Shown: positions 1 through 9,477, counted from the stretch's first letter. The stretch is DNA of 64,000 bases from JASGDC01 sp047606545 (GCA_047606545.1 JASGEI010000002.1:34988-98987); one strand, 5' to 3'. Numbers and translations: made by a program. Notes: a model not told the origin generated them from the letters alone.

Positions 1-315
1 TATAGTAGTGGTAAAAACTTTACCGAAAGTATCTCCTTCGCGTAAATCTACCCAAGCTCCAAATACTGAACCAGTAGCTACAGAGATAAATTTATCCCAA
101 GGTTCAGCATGAATTCCGCGGGTAGTGCCCTTAGTTTCGTTAAAGGAAATGTTGTTTTGGACGGGTTGGAAGTCAGGAAGACCTAAAGATAGCATCTTTT
201 CGCGTTGCCAATTCTCTTTAAACCATCCACGATTATCACCATGTACAGGAATATCAAAAATTAATACCCCTGGAATATCACAAGTGCTAACTTTAAGATC
301 TTTACTAAACTTCAT
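1..315 (-). CDS. rmlC: dTDP-4-dehydrorhamnose 3,5-epimerase (RmlC domain), partial
   Basis: Only the first 105 codons are inside the window; the rest lies beyond the left edge. The visible part (MKFSKDLKVSTCDIPGVL..., then RGWFKENW, NNISFNE and TRGIHAEPW) matches the N-terminal cupin of RmlC, which epimerises dTDP-4-keto-6-deoxyglucose in dTDP-L-rhamnose synthesis. The HAEPW version of the substrate-pocket motif is, as I recall it, typical of the actinobacterial form that is often fused to an RmlD reductase, so a bifunctional RmlC-RmlD protein is likely but cannot be seen. The start lies 5 nt behind the rmlB stop codon with an AGGG-like ribosome site inside the rmlB tail, so the two genes form one operon and are probably translationally coupled. 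Confidence 0.85.
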   Translation of the reverse strand, partial: MKFSKDLKVSTCDIPGVLIFDIPVHGDNRGWFKENWQREKMLSLGLPDFQPVQNNISFNETKGTTRGIHAEPWDKFISVATGSVFGAWVDLREGDTFGKVFTTTI

Positions 316-320
316 AATAA

Positions 321-1319
321 TTACTGACCCTGTCGTTTATATTTAGCTTCAGTTTCTTCTTTATGCGCTAGCCACCAGTCTTTGTTATCCGTATACCACT
401 TGATGGTGTCTTTTATTCCAGCTTCAAAGTCTTTATATTTTGGTTTCCAGCCTAATTCTTTTCGGAGTCTAGCAGAGTCAATTGCGTAGCGCATATCATG
501 ACCTGGGCGATCAACTACATGCTCATAGTCTTTTGCATCTTTACCCATTTGGCTAAGGATTAATTCAACTACTTCTTTATTATTCTTTTCGCCATCAGCA
601 CCTATTAGATAAGTTTCACCAATTTTACCTTTTTCAAGGATAGTTAAAACTGCAGAACTGTGATCATTTGCATGAATCCAATCACGTACGTTTTCACCTT
701 TACCATAAAGTTTTGGCTTAATGTTAAGTAGGATGTTAGTAATTTGGCGTGGAATAAACTTTTCAATATGTTGGTATGGTCCGTAATTATTCGAACAATT
801 ACTAATTGTTGCTTTTACACCAAATGAACGTACCCAAGCTCGTACTAATAAATCAGATCCTGCTTTAGTACTTGAATAAGGGCTTGAGGGATTATAAGGA
901 GTATCTTCAGTGAATTTAGCTGGATCATCTAGTTCCAAGTCACCATATACTTCGTCAGTAGATATATGATGAAAACGAGTATTATGTTTACGTGCGGCCT
1001 CTAGAAGTGTGTATGTTCCAATTAAGTTGGTATCAATAAATGGTCTAGGATCTTCAAGGGAGTTATCGTTGTGTGATTCCGCAGCGTAGTGTACGACTGC
1101 ATCATGCTTGGCGAATAGTTCATCAACGAGTTCTATATCGCAGATATCCCCTTTTACAAAGGTAAAACGTTTTTCATTTAAGTCTCGTAGAGAGTCTTCA
1201 TTGCCTGCGTATGTTAATTTATCTAAGACAGTTACGTTATAGTTAGTGTTTTCTAATACATAGTGCACGAAATTTGAGCCAATAAAGCCTGCACCACCTG
1301 TTACGAGAATATTTTGCAT
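321..1319 (-). CDS. rmlB: dTDP-glucose 4,6-dehydratase
   Basis: RmlB converts dTDP-glucose to dTDP-4-keto-6-deoxyglucose, the second step of dTDP-L-rhamnose synthesis, in the cytosol. The 332-residue protein is a full-length extended SDR enzyme: Rossmann motif GGAGFIGSNF at residues 8-17, the family signature HISTDEVYGDL, and the catalytic Tyr/Lys pair in YSSTKAGSD. It is followed at 5 nt by rmlC and is divergent from rmlA, so the three genes make a compact rhamnose locus. In Mycobacteriales dTDP-rhamnose builds the linker between peptidoglycan and arabinogalactan. There is no Shine-Dalgarno sequence; a -10 box sits 7 nt before the ATG (see the promoter entry). Confidence 0.96.
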   Translation of the reverse strand: MQNILVTGGAGFIGSNFVHYVLENTNYNVTVLDKLTYAGNEDSLRDLNEKRFTFVKGDICDIELVDELFAKHDAVVHYAAESHNDNSLEDPRPFIDTNLIGTYTLLEAARKHNTRFHHISTDEVYGDLELDDPAKFTEDTPYNPSSPYSSTKAGSDLLVRAWVRSFGVKATISNCSNNYGPYQHIEKFIPRQITNILLNIKPKLYGKGENVRDWIHANDHSSAVLTILEKGKIGETYLIGADGEKNNKEVVELILSQMGKDAKDYEHVVDRPGHDMRYAIDSARLRKELGWKPKYKDFEAGIKDTIKWYTDNKDWWLAHKEETEAKYKRQGQ

Positions 1320-1326
1320 AGTGATA

Positions 1327-1332
1327 ATTTTA
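1327..1332 (-). promoter_or_regulatory. -10 element of rmlB, predicted leaderless start
   Basis: On the minus strand TAAAAT ends 7 nt before the rmlB ATG and no Shine-Dalgarno precedes the start. With the usual 6-7 nt from the -10 box to the transcription start, the mRNA would begin at the ATG itself. Confidence 0.5.
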
Positions 1333-1396
1333 CTAGATTTATAAAAATATAAAGTAAAGAATTGCTTTAATCAAAGAAAAAATGGAAAATGAGAGT

Positions 1397-2281
1397 ATGA
1401 AAGGTATAATTCTTGCCGGTGGAACTGGCTCACGTTTACATCCAATTACACTGGGCGTAAGTAAACAATTAGTCCCTGTTTATGATAAGCCGATGATTTA
1501 TTACCCATTATCAACGTTGATACTTGCAGGTATTAAAGAAATATTAATTATTACAACTCCACAGGATGCGGATTCTTTTGAGCGTTTACTTGGGGATGGT
1601 TCTCAATTTGGTATTGATATTACATATAAACAACAACCATCTCCTGATGGGTTGGCTCAGGCATTTGTCTTAGGTGAAGAGTTCATAGGAGATGATAATG
1701 TTGCCTTAGTGCTTGGCGATAATATTTTCTATGGTCCAGGAATGGGGTCAAAACTTCGTCGCTTTAAAGACTTAGATGGCGGCGCCGTATTCGGCTATTG
1801 GGTAGCCGACCCTAAAGCCTATGGGGTGGTTGATTTCGATGAAAGTGGTAAAGCACTTTCAGTGGAAGAGAAGCCAGAACATCCAAAGAGTCACTACGCT
1901 GTACCTGGCTTATATTTTTATAGTAATGATGTTGTAGAAATCGCAAAAAACCTAAAACCGTCTCCTCGAGGGGAGCTTGAGATTTCTGATCTTAATCAAG
2001 TGTATCTAGACCAAGGCCGTCTCCAAGTTGAAATTCTGCCTAGAGGTACTGCTTGGCTAGATACGGGTACATTTGATTCACTTGCAGAAGCAACTGAATT
2101 TATTCGTACGGTACAGAAACGTCAAGGTTTATCTGTAGGTTGCCCAGAAGAGATTGCTTGGCGTTTAGGGTTGTTAGATGATGAACAACTAACCGAATTA
2201 GCTCAACCATTGCTTAAGAGTGGCTATGGCGAATATTTACTACAAGTTATTAAACAAGGTAGAGATAAAACACTTAGTTAA
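1397..2281 (+). CDS. rmlA: Glucose-1-phosphate thymidylyltransferase
   Basis: RmlA makes dTDP-glucose from glucose-1-phosphate and dTTP, the first step of dTDP-rhamnose synthesis. The sequence shows the nucleotidyltransferase signature MKGIILAGGTGSRLHPIT at the N-terminus, KQLVPVYDKPMIYYPL, the metal-binding region LVLGDNIFYG, and VEEKPEHPKS. At 294 residues it has the normal size. An upstream in-frame ATG at 1382 would add MENES, but family members begin at MKGIILAGG and a GGAAAATGAG purine-rich stretch lies before 1397, so I prefer the second ATG. It is divergent from rmlB and followed by a hairpin terminator. Confidence 0.95.
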   Translation: MKGIILAGGTGSRLHPITLGVSKQLVPVYDKPMIYYPLSTLILAGIKEILIITTPQDADSFERLLGDGSQFGIDITYKQQPSPDGLAQAFVLGEEFIGDDNVALVLGDNIFYGPGMGSKLRRFKDLDGGAVFGYWVADPKAYGVVDFDESGKALSVEEKPEHPKSHYAVPGLYFYSNDVVEIAKNLKPSPRGELEISDLNQVYLDQGRLQVEILPRGTAWLDTGTFDSLAEATEFIRTVQKRQGLSVGCPEEIAWRLGLLDDEQLTELAQPLLKSGYGEYLLQVIKQGRDKTLS

Positions 2282-2289
2282 ACTTACTT

Positions 2290-2335
2290 ACAATAGGAAG
2301 GAAACTACAATTGGTTTCCTTATTGTAGGGTTTTT
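2290..2335 (+). terminator. Rho-independent terminator after rmlA
   Basis: An imperfect inverted repeat pairs ACAATAGGAAGGAAAC with GGTTTCCTTATTGT (a small bulge in the left arm) and is followed by GGGTTTTT. It lies 9 nt after the rmlA stop codon. Confidence 0.75.
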
Positions 2336-2374
2336 AAGTTGTGCATCTGTAGCTTTATGAGTTGATTGTGGTTT

Positions 2375-4012
2375 ATGAATAAGTTTCAAACAAAGTTTAT
2401 GGCATTGTTAGTAGCTTTATTTTGTTTGTCTTCTTTAGTTCCTGCTTTTGGCGTCGAACAAAGTGCGGAGGGTGAAGTTTCGCATTCTTTTTCCGAATCT
2501 TTGAAGACTAGTAAACTAACGTTAGCTCAGTTTAACCAAGCTGGGGAACAGGCTGAAAAGGTAACGGCAAATATCAACACACTGCGTAATGTTCCTGAGT
2601 TTGGTGGTGTTTGGTTCGAGAATGCACAGCTCATTATTGGCAGCACTGACCCAAAGAATAAGGTTATAGAGGATTTTGCTAAGCAGGTTAATGCGAAGGT
2701 TGTGAAGACTGGATATCGTGATAGCAATGTACAGCAAGTTTTTAATGAGGCTAAAGACAAATTCTCTGGCTATAATGCAATAAGTTATCGTTATGATAAT
2801 CCAGATACTATGACTATCAGGGTAGCGATGAAGTCCGGTAAAACTGCTGATGTTGCTTCTTTTGGTGAATTACCACCCAATATTAAGGTTGAAGTGGTGC
2901 CGATGGAGCAGTTGTCTCAGCTGACTGCTGGGGTGAGTAGTGATTTGGTGGAGCCTGGTGATGTCTTCTACGTTATGCAGCCTGATAGCCTAAAGTCGAC
3001 TTGCTCTTTTGGTTTCTCCGCAGTTGCTCCGGATGGGTCTAATGCTCGTATTTCTGCTGGACATTGTAAAGAAGCTGCCAAAATTAATGATGTCATTGTG
3101 AAAAAGGGGTATAGCACCTTGCTTGACGCAGGGTCTTTTGATGTAGTTAATTTTTCTTCTGATAGCAAGATTCATGCTGATGTAAGTAGTATTAAACTTA
3201 AAGACCAAAAACTGCCCAATCCACCGACTATTTCAGCTCATGGAAATGAAGCAGATATTCAAATAACAGGAATTGCAGATCCAATACCTGGTGCACCAGT
3301 TTGTAAAAGTGGTAGCTACACAGGTGTTACCTGTGGCAAAATAATTGACATTCGCAGCCAAGATATGAACGAAGGCACTTATATTGATGGTTTTGGCACT
3401 AACCTTGACTCATACCCAGGTGATTCAGGTGGTGGAGCATTCATCGGGACGAAAGCTGTAGGTGTCCAAAGTGGTTCCACAGTCGATAATGACACACGCA
3501 AACTATTATCGACAAATTTTACAACTCTATCTACAGCTATGAAAGCTCTACCAGGCTACTATATTAAAACTACAGATGAAGCCACATATCCTGTTATAGC
3601 TCCTTTGCGAGAAGCATGGCTTAAAAATGGTGGTAAACAAACAACAGGAGATGGCAAGGCACCTCAACAAAAAGTAGGAGATGCAACTATACAGGAGTTT
3701 ACTAATGGTGAATTTGTTAATTCTAAGTCTGGTACTTACTTCGTAGCGAATAATATTAAAACGCAATGGGATAAAAACGGTGGGTTACAAGGAAAAAATT
3801 ATGGTGCACCGACTAGTAATGCTGTGACAAAGCATGGAAGCATAACGCAAAACTTTGAACATGGAACCATAAAAATACTAACCAACAAAAACGAATACTA
3901 TAAACATCAAACACAAAAATACCTAGCAATACTAGCATTAGTTATAATCATAGTCTCTGGTAGTATTTACAAGCTGAGAAAAACAAAGAAGCTTGGGTTG
4001 AAGAAACGTTAA
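2375..4012 (+). CDS. Secreted trypsin-like serine protease with LGFP-like repeats and C-terminal anchor
   Basis: This is a 545-residue exported protein. A signal peptide covers about residues 1-27 (LVALFCLSSLVPAFG). The catalytic triad of a chymotrypsin-fold S1 peptidase is visible: His230 in ISAGHCK, Asp256 in SFDVVNF and Ser351 in YPGDSGGGAF. An N-terminal region of about 190 residues precedes the protease and resembles a propeptide. After it, about residues 405-510 carry two LGFP-like units (IKTQWDKNGGLQGKNYGAPT; ITQNFEHGTIKI), a repeat known from corynebacterial and mycobacterial envelope proteins. A hydrophobic helix (AILALVIIIVSGSIY) and a basic tail end the protein, so it is probably held in the membrane facing outward. 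The ATG at 2375 is preferred over the TTG at 2366. Its substrate is unknown. Confidence 0.85.
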   Translation: MNKFQTKFMALLVALFCLSSLVPAFGVEQSAEGEVSHSFSESLKTSKLTLAQFNQAGEQAEKVTANINTLRNVPEFGGVWFENAQLIIGSTDPKNKVIEDFAKQVNAKVVKTGYRDSNVQQVFNEAKDKFSGYNAISYRYDNPDTMTIRVAMKSGKTADVASFGELPPNIKVEVVPMEQLSQLTAGVSSDLVEPGDVFYVMQPDSLKSTCSFGFSAVAPDGSNARISAGHCKEAAKINDVIVKKGYSTLLDAGSFDVVNFSSDSKIHADVSSIKLKDQKLPNPPTISAHGNEADIQITGIADPIPGAPVCKSGSYTGVTCGKIIDIRSQDMNEGTYIDGFGTNLDSYPGDSGGGAFIGTKAVGVQSGSTVDNDTRKLLSTNFTTLSTAMKALPGYYIKTTDEATYPVIAPLREAWLKNGGKQTTGDGKAPQQKVGDATIQEFTNGEFVNSKSGTYFVANNIKTQWDKNGGLQGKNYGAPTSNAVTKHGSITQNFEHGTIKILTNKNEYYKHQTQKYLAILALVIIIVSGSIYKLRKTKKLGLKKR

Positions 4013-4110
4013 TGCCGTTAGTGTGTATTCTTGGTGGTTAGTTAGCTATCCAAATTAGTTAAATTTTATTTACACAATTTGGTCGTTTACCCGCTCTTAG
4101 TATTATCCAA

Positions 4111-4154
4111 AAATGTCCGAACCTTCATACCCGAAGGTTCGGACATTTATTTTT
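4111..4154. terminator. Bidirectional terminator between convergent genes
   Basis: A perfect 16-bp stem (AAATGTCCGAACCTTC with its complement) closes a 6-nt loop between the protease gene and the convergent DUF2505 gene. T-rich tracts on both strands suit termination in either direction. Confidence 0.85.
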
Positions 4155-4196
4155 ACAAAATTTATAGTTAGTAAGATAATTTTATATTTAGGCTGA

Positions 4197-4682
4197 TTAG
4201 TTGTTTAGTCCTTGGATTTGCAACTGGAAAGCTTTTTGTAAGAATGGTGCTGCTGCTTCTGCTACTTTTGGACCTACTAACGGAATATGGCATTCTACCT
4301 GTCCATTAACTTCATACTGGGTGTTTTCGCCCTGCGCAGTTAAACGTTGATTACCGTCAACCTGTAGTGGTACGCCATCAGCTGTTACGGTAGTTTGTGC
4401 CTGGCGGTTGCCATTAGCATCAGGAGCAGACCAATTGTCAGTCTGAGTAAGAGTGATAGTGTCACCTACAATTGACTGTGCAGCACTTGGTAATTCGGCA
4501 GAGCTTGCTTGACGGACAGTAGTAACTGAGAAGCTAGAGTTTACATCACCTTGAACGTCGAAACTAGCTAGAGTGGCACCAGCTTGAGTCGTAGTAGCTT
4601 GAGCATATTCCTGGCTAACTATACGGTTGATGATATCAGTTACATTTTTATTGATGGTTGCAGATTCTGCAATTTGATTCAT
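4197..4682 (-). CDS. DUF2505 family protein (START-like fold)
   Basis: This 161-residue soluble protein ends in the segment VECHIPLVGPKVAEAAAPFL, characteristic of the actinobacterial DUF2505 family, which is predicted to adopt the SRPBCC/START-like lipid- or ligand-binding fold. The middle shows the repeated beta-strand pattern of that family (SSFSVTTVRQ, DTITLTQTDNWS, YEVNGQVECHI). No signal peptide or membrane helix is present. AAGGAAAATAAT precedes the ATG and serves as ribosome site. It lies 34 nt downstream of the GDP-mannose pyrophosphorylase gene in the same direction, so the two may be co-transcribed. The molecular function is not known for the family. Confidence 0.8.
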   Translation of the reverse strand: MNQIAESATINKNVTDIINRIVSQEYAQATTTQAGATLASFDVQGDVNSSFSVTTVRQASSAELPSAAQSIVGDTITLTQTDNWSAPDANGNRQAQTTVTADGVPLQVDGNQRLTAQGENTQYEVNGQVECHIPLVGPKVAEAAAPFLQKAFQLQIQGLNN

Positions 4683-4716
4683 ATTATTTTCCTTAGATTT
4701 GTTTGTTTTAAACTAC

Positions 4717-5820
4717 CTATAAATAGCGATCTAGACCATGGTTTTCAATGGAAGTTACGATATTTTTAACTTCTTGAGAATGTTGACGAGTAGTGACTAG
4801 AAGTGCGTCATCTGTATCCACAATAACTATGTCTTCTAAACCGTAAGTAGTAATCATTCGTTTACTACGAGATACGATAATGCCACTAGTTTCTTTCGCC
4901 ATTACGCGCTTTGGATCACCAAGCACTGTAGCATCATTACCTTTTTCGTTAAGACGAGTTAATGAATCAAAGTCACCTACATCGTCCCAATCGAAGTTAC
5001 CGGCAATCATTACTACATTTCCAGCTTTGGCTTCAGGCTCAGCTACTACATAGTCGATTGCGATTTTTGGTAATGTTGGCCAAATTTTATTTAAAACTTC
5101 TTCACGTTTCGGGGTATCCCAACTATCAGCAATAGCCATAATGCCTTTGTATAGCTCTGGATTATCACGTTTAAAAGCATCAAGCATAGTTTCAGCTTTT
5201 GCCACAAACATACCGGCATTCCAACGATAACGACCGGAAGCCACATATTTTTTAGCAGTTTTAATTTCTGGTTTTTCTACGAACTCTTCTACATGGTAAG
5301 CCCGTTTAGCATTTGATTGTTTAAGTGGTTTGCCTTGTTTTATATAACCAAAACCAGTTGATGGGAAACTAGGTTTGATTCCTAGTGTCACAATATAACC
5401 CTTTTCAGCAACTATCAGTGCTTCTTTCATTGCTCGATCAAACAAGCTTTGACTTTTAATTACATGGTCTGCGGCAAAAGAACCTACTATTGCTTCGGGA
5501 TTACGTTTATAAACGATGGCAGTAGCTAGACCGATTGCAGCTGCTGAGTCTTTTTGTTCACTTTCTAAAACTAGATTCTCATCTTTGAGATCAAAAAGTT
5601 GCTCACGGACAGCCCGTTCGTGTTTAACTCCAGTGACGACCATAATGTTATCGTCAGTTAGTTTTGCTAAACGTTTCCATGTGCTTTGTAAAAGAGATAG
5701 CCCTTCGCCCGTTAAATCATGAAGAAACTTGGGAGCTCCTGCACGAGAGAGTGGCCAAAGACGTGAGCCAATACCACCAGCAGGTATAATTGCGTAAAAA
5801 TTAGGATTTTTCCTGTTCAT
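4717..5820 (-). CDS. manC: Mannose-1-phosphate guanylyltransferase
   Basis: This enzyme makes GDP-mannose from mannose-1-phosphate and GTP, feeding polyprenol-phosphomannose, phosphatidylinositol mannosides and lipomannan. The N-terminal signature is clear: IIPAGGIGSRLWPLSRAGAPKFL at residues 11-33, followed by FVEKPEIKTA, RYRWNAGMFV and FDWDDVGDF. The length of 367 residues fits the mycobacterial type, which lacks the C-terminal isomerase domain of AlgA-like enzymes. manA (17.5 kb) and pmmB (10.1 kb) provide the upstream steps. TAAACT at 5827-5832 on the minus strand ends 6 nt before the ATG, which suggests a leaderless start. Confidence 0.92.
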   Translation of the reverse strand: MNRKNPNFYAIIPAGGIGSRLWPLSRAGAPKFLHDLTGEGLSLLQSTWKRLAKLTDDNIMVVTGVKHERAVREQLFDLKDENLVLESEQKDSAAAIGLATAIVYKRNPEAIVGSFAADHVIKSQSLFDRAMKEALIVAEKGYIVTLGIKPSFPSTGFGYIKQGKPLKQSNAKRAYHVEEFVEKPEIKTAKKYVASGRYRWNAGMFVAKAETMLDAFKRDNPELYKGIMAIADSWDTPKREEVLNKIWPTLPKIAIDYVVAEPEAKAGNVVMIAGNFDWDDVGDFDSLTRLNEKGNDATVLGDPKRVMAKETSGIIVSRSKRMITTYGLEDIVIVDTDDALLVTTRQHSQEVKNIVTSIENHGLDRYL

Positions 5821-5883
5821 GTATCAAGTTTAACGGTTTAATAACTAAAACTATGTTTTAACACCTTTAGTACGCAGATAGCG

Positions 5884-5889
5884 TAAAAT
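5884..5889 (+). promoter_or_regulatory. -10 element of mfd, predicted leaderless start
   Basis: TAAAAT ends 7 nt before the mfd ATG, and there is no purine-rich ribosome site between them. The predicted transcription start coincides with the first codon. Confidence 0.5.
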
Positions 5890-5896
5890 AAACAGA

Positions 5897-8800
5897 ATGA
5901 GACTCGCTCTGTTGCAACAAGAATTGGCAAAACATAACGTATTTAAAAATTACTTTGAACAAGCACACCATGCTACTAAATTTAAGGTAGTTCCTGGGGC
6001 TGTGGCGCCAACGACTGCTTACCATGCACAAAAAACATCAGGTCCATTACTTGTGGTTACTGCGACCACTCGTGAGGCAGAGATGGTGCATGCTTCTTTA
6101 CTAGATTTTGTGGCTGAAGATGAGTTGCAATTTTTCCCGAACTTAGAGACATTACCACACGAAAAAATATCACCTAATTCTCAAACTATTGCACAGCGTA
6201 TGAAGGTTATTCAGCAGTTAAAGTCAAAAAAAGTCTCAGTTATTGTGTCTCCTATTAGAGCTATTGCACAAAGTATGCCTACTACTTTGGCAGAGCTAGG
6301 TTCAATTGATTTGACACAAGGCAAAGATTTTAATATGGATGAGTTAATCCTACGGGTGTTAGATTTTGCTTATGCTCAAGTTGATATGGTTACCAGTCGT
6401 GGCGAGTTTGCTGTTCGTGGTGGCATTATTGATATCTTTCCACCAAACTTGGAGTACCCAGTTCGGTTGGATTTCTTTGGCGATGAAGTAGATAGTATTA
6501 GATATTTCACCGTAAGTGACCAGCGCTCAATACCAATCTCCGAAGTTCCAGAGTTAGCTAAATTAAGTATTGTGCCCTGTAAAGAAATCTTACTTGATGA
6601 TAGAGTACGAGCACATGCAAAATCGTATATTGAACGGTTTCCTGCTGCTAAGAGCATGTTAGAAAAACTTAGTGAGGGTATCCCAGTTGATGGGATGGAG
6701 TCCTTATTGCCGCTACTAAGTACGGAAATGGGTTATTTTGTTGACTATCTACCCAAAGATAGTCATTTGGTTTTTGTAGAAGATGAAAAAATTAAAAATC
6801 GTGCTTTAGATTTACAACGTACCAGTGAGCAATTTTTAGCAGCTTCATGGAACTATGCTGATGATGAGAAATCAGCACCTGTAGATATTCGAGAGAGTTT
6901 AGCTACTGCACATTTTTTAAGTTTTTCAGAATTACTTGAGCATATAGACCAAAAACATCTAGATTATTGTTCGTTAAATGCCTTGAATACGGAAAAAGAA
7001 TTTAATTTTAGTACGCCGATTGTTAAAACTGGTGATATTTCAGAAATTGCTAATCAACTGCGTCAATTCTTGAAACAAAATACTGTAGTAGTTTCTTGTC
7101 AATCACAAGGTGCTGCTGCCAGATTAGCAGAGAGTTTTACGGAACAAAGAGTTAATGCGCAAAGTGTGGAGAAAATAAAAATTAAAGCTCCCTATATCCA
7201 ATTTATTGCTGCGGAACAAAGTAACTCTTGGTCATGTTTAGATGCTTTTATTGTAGTGCTTACTGAGTATGACATTCTAGGTAAGCGAGTTACTAAACAT
7301 GAGCACAAACGTAAAATCCGACGCCGAGTTAAAAATGCTGTGGATCCATTACAGCTTAGTAAAGGTGATTATGTAGTACATCAACAGCATGGTGTGGGAC
7401 GTTTTATTGAGATGGTGCAACGTAAAGTTGGGGTAGGCCTCCAAAAAGCTACTAGAGAGTACTTAGTAATTGAATACGCGTCAGGACGTCGAGGTAGACC
7501 GAACGACAGGTTATTTGTGCCTGCAGATCAATTAGATCAGCTTTCTAACTATGTTGGTGGGGAAAAGCCAACTTTAAGTAAAATGGGTGGTTCTGATTGG
7601 GCTAAGGCTAAATCTCGAGCTCGTCGAGCAGTTAAAGAAATTGCGGGTGAGTTAATTAGGCTTTATTCTGCACGTAAGGCGACTAAAGGTTATGCTTTTG
7701 GTCCTGATACTCCATGGCAGCAAGAGCTAGAAGATTCTTTCCCATATGCTGAAACTATTGATCAATTACAAAGTATCGAAGAAGTTAAACGTGATATGGA
7801 AGCCCCAACTCCAATGGATAGGCTAATTTCTGGTGATGTGGGTTATGGTAAGACAGAGGTTGCAGTGCGTGCAGCTTTCAAGGCAGTTCAAGATGGTAAA
7901 CAAGTTGCAGTTTTGTGTCCGACCACTATTTTGGTGCAACAACATTTAGAAACTTTCATTGATAGGTTCCGTGGATTTCCAGTGCGAGTGGCTTCACTTT
8001 CACGTTTCCAAACTACCAAACAAGCTGAACGTACGATGAACGACATTGCCGCAGGGACAGTAGATGTGATTATTGGTACGCACAGATTATTAAGTAAGAA
8101 TGTCCGCTTTAAAGATTTAGGGTTAGTAATCGTTGATGAAGAACAGCGTTTTGGAGTGGAACATAAAGAGCAGCTTAAGAAAATGCGTACGAATGTAGAT
8201 GTCTTAGCAATGAGTGCCACTCCTATTCCAAGGACTCTAGAAATGGCTGTTACTGGCATTAGAGAAATGTCTTCACTTGCAACACCACCGGAAGAACGCC
8301 AGCCAGTATTAACTTATGTTGGTGCCTATTCAGATGATCAAGTTATTGCTGCTATCCAGCGTGAAATGATGCGTGAAGGTCAGGTTTTTTATGTCCATAA
8401 TCGTGTTAAAAGTATTGAAGAGACTGCAAGTAAAATTTCACGGTTAGTTCCAGATGCTCGTATTGCAGTAGCTCACGGCAAGATGAGTGAAAAGCAACTA
8501 GAGCAGATTATTATTGATTTTTGGGAGCAGAAGTTTGATGTGCTTGTCAGCACCACCATAATCGAGACTGGACTTGATATCTCCAATGCAAATACTTTAA
8601 TTGTGGAACATGCTGATAAGTATGGCTTATCGCAGTTACATCAGTTGCGTGGGCGTGTAGGACGTAGTCGTGAGCGTGCTTATGCATATTTCCTTTATGA
8701 TGGGGAACGCGAGCTTAAAGAAACTGCTTTTGAGCGTTTAAAAGCAGTGGCAACTCATAATGAGCTTGGTGCAGGTATGCAACTTGCGATGAAAGACTTG

Positions 8801-9376
8801 GAAATTCGTGGTGCAGGTAATTTACTTGGGGCAGAGCAATCAGGGCATATTGCAGGTGTGGGTTTTGACTTGTATTTACGAATGGTAGGTGAGGCTGTGG
8901 CGACCTATCGTGGTGAGAAACAAGAAAAAACTCCAGAACTTAAAATTGAATTACCAGTTAATGCAAATATTCCTGATAGTTATATTGATGGCGAGCGCTT
9001 ACGCCTAGAAGCCTACAAAAAGATTGCTGCTGCTAATAAAATGACAGAAATTGTCTTAGTACGTGAAGAGTTAGAAGATCGTTATGGTGCATTGCCAGAA
9101 CCAGTCCAAATGCTTTTTAATGTAGCTCAACTTCGTTTAACAGCTGCACAATATGGAGTTTATGAAATCATCAAAATGGGACAAAGAATTCGTTTTGCAC
9201 CGATGTCTCTTACCGAATCAAAAGAGATGCGTGCGAAACGGCTATATCCAGGTATCGTTATCAAAGATGATTTTATTTTAATTCCAATGCCAAAAGCAGG
9301 TTTTGGTAAAGAGCTTGCAGGTGAAGATCTTTTGGCTTGGTGTGTAGAAGTTTTAATTGCTCTTTGCGGAGAATAG
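5897..9376 (+). CDS. mfd: Transcription-repair coupling factor
   Basis: Mfd removes RNA polymerase stalled at DNA damage and recruits UvrA. All expected parts of the 1159-residue protein are present: the UvrB-like N-terminal module (about 1-350), the RNAP-interacting CarD-like domain beginning at LSKGDYVVHQQHGVGRF (about 490-560), a RecG-like helicase core with Walker A GDVGYGKTEVA near 646-656 and DEEQRFG near 747, motif VI around QLRGRVGRSRERAYAY, and a C-terminal TRCF domain. The helicase core matches the family closely, while the N-terminal third is more divergent. It stands alone between convergent and divergent neighbours and ends in a shared hairpin terminator. Confidence 0.97.
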   Translation: MRLALLQQELAKHNVFKNYFEQAHHATKFKVVPGAVAPTTAYHAQKTSGPLLVVTATTREAEMVHASLLDFVAEDELQFFPNLETLPHEKISPNSQTIAQRMKVIQQLKSKKVSVIVSPIRAIAQSMPTTLAELGSIDLTQGKDFNMDELILRVLDFAYAQVDMVTSRGEFAVRGGIIDIFPPNLEYPVRLDFFGDEVDSIRYFTVSDQRSIPISEVPELAKLSIVPCKEILLDDRVRAHAKSYIERFPAAKSMLEKLSEGIPVDGMESLLPLLSTEMGYFVDYLPKDSHLVFVEDEKIKNRALDLQRTSEQFLAASWNYADDEKSAPVDIRESLATAHFLSFSELLEHIDQKHLDYCSLNALNTEKEFNFSTPIVKTGDISEIANQLRQFLKQNTVVVSCQSQGAAARLAESFTEQRVNAQSVEKIKIKAPYIQFIAAEQSNSWSCLDAFIVVLTEYDILGKRVTKHEHKRKIRRRVKNAVDPLQLSKGDYVVHQQHGVGRFIEMVQRKVGVGLQKATREYLVIEYASGRRGRPNDRLFVPADQLDQLSNYVGGEKPTLSKMGGSDWAKAKSRARRAVKEIAGELIRLYSARKATKGYAFGPDTPWQQELEDSFPYAETIDQLQSIEEVKRDMEAPTPMDRLISGDVGYGKTEVAVRAAFKAVQDGKQVAVLCPTTILVQQHLETFIDRFRGFPVRVASLSRFQTTKQAERTMNDIAAGTVDVIIGTHRLLSKNVRFKDLGLVIVDEEQRFGVEHKEQLKKMRTNVDVLAMSATPIPRTLEMAVTGIREMSSLATPPEERQPVLTYVGAYSDDQVIAAIQREMMREGQVFYVHNRVKSIEETASKISRLVPDARIAVAHGKMSEKQLEQIIIDFWEQKFDVLVSTTIIETGLDISNANTLIVEHADKYGLSQLHQLRGRVGRSRERAYAYFLYDGERELKETAFERLKAVATHNELGAGMQLAMKDLEIRGAGNLLGAEQSGHIAGVGFDLYLRMVGEAVATYRGEKQEKTPELKIELPVNANIPDSYIDGERLRLEAYKKIAAANKMTEIVLVREELEDRYGALPEPVQMLFNVAQLRLTAAQYGVYEIIKMGQRIRFAPMSLTESKEMRAKRLYPGIVIKDDFILIPMPKAGFGKELAGEDLLAWCVEVLIALCGE

Positions 9377-9412
9377 AATCTTGATCTAAACGTACATAAT
9401 TGCTCAAAACAA

Positions 9413-9447
9413 AAAGCCCGTAAGGAAGTAAAATCCTTACGGGCTTT
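9413..9447. terminator. Bidirectional terminator between mfd and deoC
   Basis: A perfect 14-bp stem (AAAGCCCGTAAGGA and its complement) with a 7-nt loop lies between the convergent mfd and deoC genes. The A-rich left flank becomes a U tract for deoC on the minus strand. Confidence 0.85.
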
Positions 9448-9477
9448 GTATTCATTTATATGGAAGAGAAGAAAAAT

